A DNA stretch of 16,289 nt. It comes from Cylindrodendrum hubeiense (lineage: Eukaryota > Ascomycota > Sordariomycetes > Hypocreales > Nectriaceae). This document shows, in pieces, positions 1-9,169 of the stretch. Position numbers and translations under genes: made by a program. The stretch covers positions 1-16,289 of the forward strand of contig JAANBB010000673.1 of NCBI GenBank assembly GCA_014621425.1. The letters are read 5' to 3'. Within the stretch, counting starts at the first letter, position 1, and the number at the start of each line of letters is the position of its first letter. The notes beneath the pieces were generated by a model. It made no database searches. It was not told the origin of the DNA and was given only the letters and a program-made list of their open reading frames with translations.

Positions 1-66
1 CCTAACCCTAACCCTAACCCTAACCCTAACCCTAACCCTAACCCTAACCCTAACCCTAACCCTAAC
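1..66. repeat. Telomere repeat array, (CCCTAA)11
   Basis: Eleven uninterrupted CCTAAC hexamers fill the first 66 bases and then stop abruptly at TTAAAT. On the other strand this is TTAGGG, the common telomere unit of filamentous ascomycetes. The C-rich strand reads inward, so position 1 is the physical left end of a chromosome or of its assembled contig. No degenerate repeats follow the array. Confidence 0.97.
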
Positions 67-464
67 TTAAATATCTGGGGAATAGGTAATACTAGATTAA
101 TACTAATATTTTTTTACTTTTCTTCTAATAACTATTATCTCAAATTCTGATTCTAAGCTAATTATAACCCTATTAGCTAGAGTAATTCCTAACACTCACT
201 GAATAATAAACTTAACATATATGTCTTTACTATCTATTATTAATATTTAAAATGTTTTATAATTATATTATAAAGTCTAGTGCTTATAGCTATATATTTC
301 TTTTTTCTTTTTACCTCCTTAATATCAATAGATCCTTCACATAAAGGTTTTTCAATAGAGGCATATCCCTGTCTTTATTAGTATAGTAGGGTATTTATAT
401 AGGATTTAAAGGATCTGTTAAGAAGCCTCTGTTAGAGAATAAGAGTGAGAACTACATACAGTTT

Positions 465-660
465 CTTTAATTTTTCTTTAATATTACTACCCTTCTCCCA
501 ATTATTTTCCCATATATATTTATAATAATAATAATACTAGATATTATACTTAGTTCTGACACTATAATCGCAAATATAGTATTATAGTCTGTTTGTTTTC
601 GGGGACTTAATATATAAAATTAGGTTAGTTATTAATAATAAGAATGGAAAGTCACCTAAT
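465..660. repeat. Degraded dispersed repeat, copy A (partner 1935-2125)
   Basis: Both copies share a pyrimidine-rich start (CCCTTCTCCCAATTATTTT here, CCCTTCTTCTAATTATTTT in the partner), then a run of AT, and end near ATAAAATTAG and GGAAAG. Similarity is patchy, as expected for two copies mutated independently. It could be a terminal repeat or a fragment of a retroelement. I cannot define the ends. Confidence 0.4.
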
Positions 661-1028
661 CTGGCCTGACTGCAAATAATTCCCAGGATAGCATCTATTA
701 TTATAATAATTACGTTGACCTTCTCTTCTAGGATCACTTTATATTTTCTCTGGATATAGTTTTAAACCTTATTAGCAATATATACAACCTTACAAACCTT
801 ACAAATAATAACAGGAAACTCTAGGATATGGACAAATAGTTCCATAATATAAATAAGGTATACACATAGAAAAATAGGGTAATTTTAATCACTTACAATT
901 AAAAAAAAGGTTAAGTTTAATTAATAGTATTTAAAGTTATATTATTCTCCATTACGGGGAATAAAAAGCTAGAGTATAATAATACTCTTTTTCTCTCTAT
1001 TAGTCTAGATATTAACTTAGCTTAAATA

Positions 1029-1095
1029 CAGCTTGTACTTGGTTAGCTACTTGTTTAAATACCTTGCATATAATCTATAATACCGGTTTATTATC
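1029..1095. repeat. Direct repeat, copy A (partner 1494-1557)
   Basis: This segment aligns with 1494-1557 through GCTTGTACTTGGTTAGCTAC versus a TGTGCTTGATTAGCTAC version. They differ mostly by C/T and G/A transitions. The partner, read on the minus strand, gives a coding-like peptide (ending near VFKQVANQAQ). The pair therefore looks like two fragments of the same decayed retroelement coding region, lying either side of the minisatellite at 1254-1440. Confidence 0.6.
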
Positions 1096-1253
1096 CTTAA
1101 TTTCTTTCTTCTCTTTCCTCCTATTTGACCATCCCTATATTAACTAATCCTGACTAATTAGTATTTCCCTTTCCTTTCCTTTTCTTTCCTCTCTTTATTA
1201 TAATAGCTGTATATAATAATATTATAGTATAATTTTAATAGCTTATAGTTAAA

Positions 1254-1440
1254 TTCCTTTTAACTCCTAGCTTTCTAAATTCTTCTATTTCTCCTCTTTC
1301 TTTTTAATTCCTAGCTTTTTATATTCTTCTATTTCTCTTTCTTTTTAACTCCTAGCTTTTTATATTCTTCTATTTCTCCTCTTTCTTTTTAATACCTAGC
1401 TTTCTACATTCTTCTATTTCTATTTCTTTTTAACTCCTAG
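1254..1440. repeat. Minisatellite, about 4.4 units of 41-44 bp
   Basis: Four tandem units share the pattern TTTCTTTTTAACTCCTAG, then CTTTCTAAATTCTTCTATTTCTC, starting near 1254, 1297, 1338 and 1382, with a partial fifth unit ending at 1440. Units differ by a few substitutions and by presence or absence of a CCT triplet before the next unit. The array is strongly pyrimidine-rich on the plus strand. Confidence 0.8.
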
Positions 1441-1493
1441 TATTCAATCTAGAATAATACAGCTAATCTGACAGTGCTCTATACTAATACTAC

Positions 1494-1557
1494 TTGTGCT
1501 TGATTAGCTACTTGCTTGAATACTTCGTACATGATCTGTAATACTGACTTGTTATCT
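1494..1557. repeat. Direct repeat, copy B (partner 1029-1095)
   Basis: Partner of the segment at 1029-1095, in the same orientation. It continues without a break into the longer repeat at 1591-1790. On the minus strand 1490-1640 reads as a coding-like peptide containing AILVDFINYSKKELLLF and then DNKSVLQIMYEVFKQV, with one stop. I take it for part of a decayed retrotransposon protein but cannot place the domain. Confidence 0.55.
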
Positions 1558-1590
1558 CAAATAGGAACTGTAAATAGTAGTAATTCCTTT

Positions 1591-1790
1591 TTAGAATAGT
1601 TAATAAAATCTACTAAGATAGCATAGACTACTATATTAAGAACAGGCCCTATTTTGCATTTTTAGAAACACAATCAGTCTAGGAATAGGGCCCGTTCCAA
1701 TTCGCGGGAATTATATAGGATTTTTAGAGCTATAATTAGTCTAAAACCGGAAATAGGCCCTATTCCCAATTTTAATTATAGAGTAAAAGA
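1591..1790. repeat. Dispersed direct repeat, copy A (partner 5497-5692)
   Basis: The two roughly 200-bp copies lie about 3.9 kb apart in the same orientation and are easily aligned: both contain AGAAACACAATCAGTCTAGG, a GGG(A/C)CC(C/T) G-rich core, and ATAATTAGTCTAAAACC. Most differences are transitions, fitting independent RIP of duplicated DNA. Copy B lies directly downstream (minus strand) of the gag-like relic, so the repeat is probably part of the same retrotransposon family. Confidence 0.8.
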
Positions 1791-1934
1791 ACTATTTATA
1801 ATATAAAGTGAGAATTAAAGTGAGAATAAGATATTATTAGATTATATATCTATTTCTCTACCTACTTTAAACTAGTCACTAACTTTACGATTTGTGAAAA
1901 ATCATTAATAAGATATACCTACTATCTAAGATAT

Positions 1935-2125
1935 CACTTAAAGTAGTTGAGCCTTTTATTTTATATTATCTCCCTTCTTCTAATTATTTTGCCAATTATA
2001 TATATCTTAATAATATTTTTATATAGACCTAAGTATTTGAGTTATATATCTATATATATTGTATTATATTAAACTATATTTTGGTAGTTTGATAAATAAA
2101 ATTAGTTTGGTCTTTAGTATAGGAA
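1935..2125. repeat. Degraded dispersed repeat, copy B (partner 465-660)
   Basis: Partner of 465-660 in the same orientation. The best matching parts are the CCCTTCTTCTAATTATTTT block and the later ATAAATAAAATTAG followed by GGAAAG. Ends are uncertain because both copies are heavily mutated. Confidence 0.4.
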
Positions 2126-2599
2126 AGTGAAAATTTTGAAGATTGTCTTGATTTCTAAGAATTACAGGAATACTATAGGCTTAAGAACCTATATCTTGTT
2201 TCTAACTCACTGTGAAATTATATTAATATTTTACTTGGTAAAGATAACTCTCTATTTTATTAGCTATAACTCTATACTTACAGTTAGTACATACTATTAA
2301 GTTAAATTATACTAAATATATAAATAGGCTAATTATAATAATAAGCTTATCCTTAAGTGAATCTATAGAGTTTTCTAATAAAGTATAATAGATTATATAG
2401 AATGTAATAACTAGCTCCTAATTAATTTGAACTGTAGATATATTATTTATAGACTATATTATCTTACTACTATCTTAATCTGAAATCCCTATATTAATCC
2501 TCTAATACTAGCACTTTCTGGGAAAATATATTAATAATATTAATAATAAAGTTTAATTATTTAGTCACTTTTATAGACTTACTTAAATATTTATTTTAA

Positions 2600-4350
2600 T
2601 ATTATAATCCTTATTAGGAGTGAGGATATAGTCAGGCTCTTCTTAATCTTCTATTCTCAAGAATACATACCACTCTTCTAAAACCTTAGTATAAATTCAT
2701 AAAAGCACTGGTTATAGTTAATCGGGGAATATACTGTCAAGACTATATATAGAATATTACTATATAGGCTAATAGTTACTTTACTACGTAAACATAATAT
2801 CTTCTTCTATTATATCACCTATATTATCAAATTAATTAAATTTTAATAAAGTATTACATACATACTTCTTTATAATAATAATAGATAACTAATAATATAA
2901 TTAAGCTCTGATTATATATAGGATTCTAGGTATTACTCTATTTAACTTCTTAAGCTTATTAATAAATATATTTATTATCTATAAGTTATATCTTAATATA
3001 GGTATAAAGAATAATATATTTATAGATTTATAATAGAAACATTTATATAAGATAGTATAGATAACAGGCCTTATATATATAAGATATTAATATATTAAGA
3101 ATATAACTAGCTATAAGAAAAATTATATAACTTAAAACTTGTTATTTATTATAAGATAAGCTTTATAATATCAAATTATTAAAAATATTTTCATCCTGTA
3201 TATTCCAATACCTCGTAGATATAAAGATATATTATAATATTTAATTATTAGTAACTCTGGGATTTGAGCCTCTTATTCACTATCTAGTTAACACAGGACT
3301 ATAAGCACTTTTAGAAATACATTATAAGTATCAAGATATACTTATATTACTTTAGAGTCTTAGATACTTGAACTTTTACTTTAAGCCTTTAATAACCTAT
3401 TAATTAGAGAAGTACACACTCTTATAAAGACTTCTAAGTATACATTAATAAGCCTATTAGTCAGATTAGCTATAAAAGAATATCCAGCTATTAATATTAA
3501 TAGTCTATCTCGAATAATACTGAGATTAGGATCAGCTAGTTCTCACTTATATATAAGTTACTAATATTAAATAGTAGCTTATCTTAACACCTTACAGGAA
3601 AGATTATAAAAATTATTTATTATTAAGTATAAGTACCTATCCTATAAAAGCACTTAATTATTCTCATTCTAATAGAAATAATATACCAGTTCTTCAATTT
3701 GATAGAGGGCATAGTTATAAGCTAGAAAGCTTAGAAACTTACTAAGAGGGGACATTATGTTATTACACATCTTCTCCACGTAAATAATATTTAAGGCTTT
3801 TAGCTAATTAAAAAGTGGCCTAATAGGAAGCCCGGTATATAAATAAGGAAATTATAATAATACTATCTCGAGAATAATTAATTAAGTACAGTATATTAAT
3901 ACTATGAGTATTAGTATAAATTGAGCTAATTGAAGATATTTATTACTATTAGATCTTAATAGGCCTTAAATAGTACTAAAGTAAACAAATAAAGACAAAC
4001 TAGATCTTCTATCTTTAAAGTCTTCAATAACCATATTATAACAGAACCGAAGTACAACATCTATATAAAGATCATTCAGCCCAGCTATAGGACTATAATA
4101 TTCCTCATTTAATATTAATTTATCTTTTAATTAATCCGAATTATCCTTAATATATACTAGTATTTTCTCACTATCTCCTACTTTATCATCAGTATCTTCA
4201 CATTCACTTTCTTTAGACTCACTAATTAGATCTTTATTATAAGGAGACTCTATATCAGCCTGGTCTGATATTCTTTACTCATCCCATATTAGATTAGTCT
4301 ATAGTTTATCTAACATTCCACTTTGCTTCCTAGATAATAATTACCCTATA
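2600..4350 (-). pseudogene. Relic of a subtelomeric RecQ-type telomere-linked helicase (region upstream of the helicase domain)
   Basis: Read from about 4350 down to 2600 on the minus strand, one frame is protein-like throughout, although interrupted by dozens of stops that CAA, CAG and CGA would give after C-to-T change. Recognisable blocks, in order: an acidic stretch (SESKESECEDTDD, near 4200); a helical block near 4050-3900; AGYSFIANLTN (about 3490-3455); EAQIPELLIIKYYN (about 3275-3240), which I match to the family's GPELLSIR-type motif; RYYKAYLIINNKF (about 3175-3130), matching the YHKGYSISG-type motif; and LEEWYVFLR (about 2690-2650), matching the EEWHRFLGF-type motif. In intact relatives this region precedes a DEAD/RecQ helicase domain. 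I could not recognise that domain below 2600. The gene would have been transcribed toward the telomere, and its place near the repeat array fits the family. Dead by RIP-like mutation. Assignment rests on motif memory, not a search. Confidence 0.72.
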
Positions 4351-5496
4351 ATTAACCTAACTATTAATAACAATAACCATGAAATTCAAAGCTAGAAGCA
4401 CACACATTATTTAAACTCACTTCTATACTAGCACTTAGAGAAAGGTCTTATAATAAGCTCAAAAGGTACCTTATATGGCCAGTGCGGAAACCTTCCTCAA
4501 AGCTACCTTTATACACTAATATCCATATACCCCACTATATCTATATAGTAATTAAATAGACAATTAAATACTATTATAATTAAAGTTAATTTGCACTTAT
4601 CTCTAACTAAACTATACAATTCCTTTCTATTATAATCTCCTAACTAAAATCACTGACCAGATATCCAGGATATTTCTAAGAATATAATAAATATATTATA
4701 GTATACTTAGTGAAAGGTTTCCTATTAATAAGTGCAGTATATCCAGTTTATTAATAATTCCTTTACTAGATTGCCATTATTAAGAAGCCTTTTACTAGAT
4801 TATCTTTCTAGATAGTTATATTCCTCAGTTAACAATTTCTAAGCAAGATCCTTAATAAAATCAGACATTACCTATAGGAATAGGCTACTACTTATAATCC
4901 CTTACCCTAACTAGGTATTACCTGTAAAGATAATCTAAGAATAATAAATATTATTTACCTTCTAGCTTTAAAAGGTTAACTTATCTTCAATCTAATCCTA
5001 TAACCACTATTTTCCTTTTCTATATATTTTCCTAATTTCAAGCCTATATAATTTCCTTATATACTATAAAAGTATCTCAAGACTTATAGACCATAACCCA
5101 CAATACTTATAAACAGATCCTTTTTAAAGAGCTAAATACAGATATAGTACAGACTTATCAGCTCATATAAATAACACATTAAGGTCAGGAAGAGAGAGAG
5201 AATTAATAATAGAATTAAGACCTCGGCACATTAATTTGGGAACACCGTACTTCTCCCCCAAATAGCATCTAACACAATTATTATCTGTTTTTAACATATA
5301 ATCACAATATATATAAATAATTACTAGTTCAGGGAAATTAAAATATAAATATAACTTTTATAATATCTATATCTAACTTAGGATGATTTTTTACACCACA
5401 AAAATAGTATTTAAGAAATTAATAGATATAATCTTATAATATACTTTATCTTACCTTAAAGAATATCTAATAGAAGCTTTATTTACATCACGCTCT

Positions 5497-5692
5497 TAGG
5501 ATAGTCAATAAAGTCTACTAGAATAGTACAGACCACCATATTAAGAACAGGTCCTGTTTTACGTTTTTAGAAACACAATCAGTCTAGGAACGGGGCCTAT
5601 TCCAATTCGCAGGAACTATATAGGATCTTTAGAACTATAATTAGTCTAAAACCAAGAATAAACCCTATTCCCAAATTTAATCATAGAGTAAA
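5497..5692. repeat. Dispersed direct repeat, copy B (partner 1591-1790)
   Basis: Second copy of the repeat at 1591-1790. It keeps several C/G positions that are T/A in copy A and the reverse, so neither is simply the ancestor of the other. The higher-coordinate end runs straight into the minus-strand gag-like relic. Confidence 0.8.
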
Positions 5693-6540
5693 ACAGCTAT
5701 AAAGTAAAATAACAAGTTCCAATACCACTTACTATAAAGCTTTTACTTAAGCAAGTTAATACAGAACACAAAGATAACATTATCAAGTATATCCTAATCT
5801 AAATTATAATCACAATTATCTTTATCTTTATTCTTATTACTACCACTATCACCACCACTATAACAAGCCTTAATAATAATAAGAGTATTAAGCTAACATA
5901 TTACTACTTTAAATATATCCTATTATCTATCTATAAACCAGATACTATACTTAGCCCTAGCCCTTTCATATCCAAGCAGCCAGATCTGGGTATAATAATA
6001 GAAATATCATTACTAGCATAACCTATACCAGTCCATTAACATAACCTTCTATTTCCAGCTAAATAGTTTACTTGATAACCAAAACAGATTAATACTAGAT
6101 AATCACTTAAATATATCTTCTAGTATCTAATTAAGCCACTCTATATATCTTACTAACTCCCAGTTAAAACTAGTAATAAGTTATTATAGCTATTAATTAG
6201 CTTTAATCTCCTTCTCTTATTACAGCCACCTCTCTACTACCTTAAAACTTAATAACTAACTAGCCACATAAAATATCTTCCTATCCTTCCCCTATAAATA
6301 GATAGCTCACTTTATAAACTTAACTTATATTAACTTACTATTCATATTACCTAATACCTTAATATTTATCTATCACTTTTCCTCTACCTTAGCTAATTAC
6401 TACTTATAAATAAGTATAGTCTTCATAAACTCTCAAACTATCCTCTATCCTCCACTTACTCTCTTATCCTTACCATTATCCTCACTATTCTTATTATCCT
6501 TATTATACTCACTATCCTTACTATCCTCCTTATTATAATA
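5640..6540 (-). pseudogene. RIP-degraded retrotransposon protein relic, gag-like
   Basis: From about 6540 to 5640 on the minus strand a single frame stays coding-like for about 900 bp without a shift. It has an acidic, Lys/Asn/Asp/Ser-rich start (KDSEYNKDNKNSEDN), a block ending KIFYVAS*LLSFKVVERWL, then FNWELVRYIEWLN, and later a second acidic patch (SGGDSGSNKNKDKDN near 5860-5815). Stops (*) fall where CAA, CAG or CGA would be expected. The hydrophobic pattern followed by a W-L block resembles Ty3-type gag capsid regions, and the adjacent dispersed repeat supports a mobile element. The family name is inference. What is directly seen is a long single-frame relic with no intact product. Confidence 0.5.
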
Positions 6541-7064
6541 GCCTTTACTATTATCCCTAATAGGGAATTAACTAATAATAGTATCTCTTATAATCTAATA
6601 CTAAATACAGGGATTTTTAAGAAATACCTAGAATATAATAACTTTCTATCCAAGCTTATCTCTAATTACCAGATTAATATACTTATTATAATATATAATT
6701 ATATTATTCTAGTTTTAAGTGAGAAATAGACAGTCTATATATATATACCTAAAATCCCTATATAATCTAAAGTACTTAATTAAATTACTATAATTCTCAG
6801 ACAGAGAAATATTACTAGAATCCTAAAGTAACTAGATAGATTTTATAAATATTAGTATTATCTATAATTCTTCCCTTCTAATCTTATACTAATTCCAGAA
6901 GTATATCTTAATTATTTTAATATCTAGTCCTATTATAATATAATATTAAAGATAGACTAAGAGTTATAGTAGAGTATATACTCTAATAATCTCTTCTAGT
7001 ATAAATAATAATATCTTCTTTATTACTCTTTTCTCTATAATCTTATCTTTAAGATAGGTAAATT

Positions 7065-7265
7065 AAGAAAAAGAGAGGGGGAAAGGAATAATATAATTTA
7101 GAATACTAGAAATTAAAAGCCTTATATTTTAATAGAGAGTATTTAAAATTAAAATAAAAACACTATAGAAAAGAAAGATAAAAAATTAAGGAAGATAATA
7201 GGAAAAAGAAAAACAAGAAACTAAAAAAAAGAAAAAGAGAAGAAAAAAGAAAAGGAAAGAAAAGA
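7065..7265. repeat. Polypurine tract on the plus strand
   Basis: Roughly 200 bases are dominated by A and G, for example GGAAAAAGAAAAACAAGAAA and the following AAAGAAAAAGAGAAGAAAAA. It mirrors the pyrimidine-rich tracts near 1100-1450. It is probably low-complexity residue of strand-biased mutation. No coding or element boundary is evident. Confidence 0.55.
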
Positions 7266-7557
7266 TTATTAAGCTAATACTTTTAATTTCAAAACCTAAG
7301 CTTATCTACACAAAAGAAAAGAAATAATAAGTCATTATCAGATAATAAACCATAGAACTAATAGGGACTCGGATACCCCACTTAGGTTTAATATTTAGAC
7401 CAACCACCAATCTCATCTTACATAAAGTTCATTTTACATAAATCTCACCCCTACCATCCCACATACCCTCTAATTTCACTTATAACTTAATCCTTAATAA
7501 CCCCAGATCCGCCCGTTCATACTAAACAGGATGTGAACTGGTGGACAGGATTTATTA

Positions 7558-7648
7558 AGAAGTATTAGTCAGAGAATAAGAGTAAGAAATATTAGTCAGA
7601 GAAGTATTAGTTAGAGAAGTATTAGTTAGAGAATAAGAATAAGAAAGA
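7558..7648. repeat. Short tandem repeat with AGAAGTATTAGTTAG core
   Basis: Copies of (A)GAAGTATTAGT(T/C)AGA occur near 7558, 7586, 7601 and 7616, interleaved with GAATAAGA(G/A)TAAGAAA. A related single copy (AAGAAGCCTCTGTTAGAGAATAAGAG in two overlapping parts) occurs near 420-446, so the unit is also dispersed. Confidence 0.55.
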
Positions 7649-8580
7649 CTAATTATAATATAAGAACCTATCAGATTATTATTAAGATATCTAAGGAAGA
7701 GTATAATACTTAATTTTAATTAATTAGATACTTTATTATGTTTTTATCTTAAATTTTATTTAAAGGGTTAAGAAAAGTAACTTATATACTTATCTAGCTT
7801 ATATACTTATTATATATGTTAGTCCTAATTATCTATTTATAATATAGACTATAATATTAAATTATATAATAATATAAAGTTAAGTTATATTAGAATAATA
7901 ACTAGTATAATAAAGAAAAAAAAAGAAAATAATAATAACTATTAATAGCTAAAATACTTATAATATATAGAGTATTAATAAGTCAGATCCTTAATTATAT
8001 TTCTATTTCTTCTTATTACCTTTTATAAACTCTGAATATTATTATAACTAAGTCTAACTACTATTATACCTAATTTAGTACTAGATACTTTAGTTAGTTT
8101 CTTACTAGTTTAGTTTATATAGGGTGTGTTCATTTTATAATATACCTGATTAGCTAGCCCTAATAGGTAACTATTTTATTTCTCTTTCTATTAGCTATAC
8201 TAGCTAAGCTAATCTTATAACTACCTCATCCACTAACTAATCTACCTTATTACCAAGGCACACAGACCACCTCACATATCTATTTCACTCTGGTTTCTCA
8301 CTGATTTTCATTTGCATACTGAATAATAAAGACCCTAGAGGGATAAAATAAAATAAAAAGAGACTATTATCTGTATTGGCATCTCATATATCATGAACCC
8401 ACGAAGCTAAGAGTGCATCGCTATGTGGAGTGCGCTGTCAATTTGAGCTGATTTAGCAGGCCCGCGCCCGCCCACACCGGCCAAACCACCCGAAGGCAGC
8501 TCCATGTGCAAACCCTGGCCCTGTACACACTACCTCTGCGTAATACTTATTATAAGCTCTGATTAACTCTTGTCCCACAG

Positions 8581-8844
8581 TGCATCATAGCCTCGTTCGT
8601 TAAGGGCTCGGCTAACACCCCCTCTGGGTGCAAGAACGCTTCCTCTGTCAAGGGCTCTTTCGTCAGCGACAGCGCCCTGTCGGCCCTCATCGACTCCAAC
8701 TCGAGTAACAGCTCTGACAGCTCAACGGCTTCTACGTCAGCATCAGCGTCGGCGTCCGCTTTTGGCACCGACACCGGCTCTGCTGCCTTCGCCACCCAGA
8801 CCGACGCCCTGCAGGCATGGTCGGAAAAAAATGTGGACACGTGA
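8581..8844 (+). pseudogene. 3' exon of a Ser/Ala-rich protein, upstream part lost or unrecognised
   Basis: From TGC at 8581 to TGA at 8844 the plus strand is open for 87 codons with a strong fungal codon preference (GCC, AAC, ATC, GGC, AAG). It begins CIIASFVKGSANTPSGC, passes through a Ser/Asn/Asp stretch and an (AS)n run, and ends QAWSEKNVDT. The exon follows a good acceptor: CTGATTAAC, then a short pyrimidine stretch and CCCACAG at 8574-8580. A donor GTAATA at 8540 would give a 41-nt intron. A possible upstream exon (about 8447-8539, Pro-rich, ending PWPCTHYLC) is open in the matching phase but has no start codon before the AT-rich edge. I do not recognise the family. The minus-strand frame over the same bases (8550-8867) looks like its mirror image. 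It could be a live gene whose start I missed. Confidence 0.45.
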
Positions 8845-9169
8845 CAGGAAGGTTCTCCGGATAACAATATGGAGTTGTGCGGATAGTAATACTTATATAA
8901 AATAGATTAAAAACCCCCAACAGGCTGAAATAAAACACAGCCTTGTATGCACTCTGCGATGTTGTGTTTTAACTTGGTAACTTAACTATTCAGAGCTACT
9001 TAACTAAAGCGGAGCTCGGAAAAATAGTTATTGCCAGTGAGCTAGATCGATCCTTCGCTTAAGTACCTTATTTGGGTTAGAATGAGTATAATTTTCTGAT
9101 ATCTTCTGAGGACAAAATTAAGTCAAGGGTCCTAGCAATCAAGGGCACTCGTTTCTAATAAATCCCACA
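8845..9169. other. Intergenic region upstream of the methyltransferase gene
   Basis: These 325 bases hold no coding signal. A TATA-like TATATAAAATA lies near 8892-8902, about 270 bases before the next start codon, so its use as a promoter is doubtful. The region just before 9170 is A-rich (AATAAATCCCACA then ATG), which suits a fungal translation start. Confidence 0.4.

Larger units (their letters stand above)
67..8390. repeat. AT-rich, RIP-like subtelomeric block without intact genes
   Basis: About 8.3 kb is strongly AT-rich, dominated by TpA steps, with stops in every frame and no open frame of useful length. This is the look of repeat-induced point mutation, which changes CpA to TpA in duplicated fungal DNA. 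Degraded duplicated segments are still visible (465-660 with 1935-2125; 1591-1790 with 5497-5692), as are minus-strand protein relics, listed separately. Stretches not covered by those entries, such as 4350-5490, 6600-7060 and 7650-8390, show nothing I can identify. Base composition returns to normal near 8395-8400, a sharp edge. Confidence 0.85.

Noticed and set aside
5800..5880. Possible CRISPR-like or microsatellite array (ACCACTATCACCACCACTAT)
   Set aside because: No regular spacing or spacers. It is the reverse complement of an acidic Gly/Asp/Ser-rich stretch in the gag-like relic.
8550..8867. 105-codon minus-strand frame with an Asp-Ala repeat
   Set aside because: The Asp-Ala run is the mirror of the plus-strand Ser/Ala codon repeat. 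The plus strand has the better codon preference and a splice acceptor in the right place.
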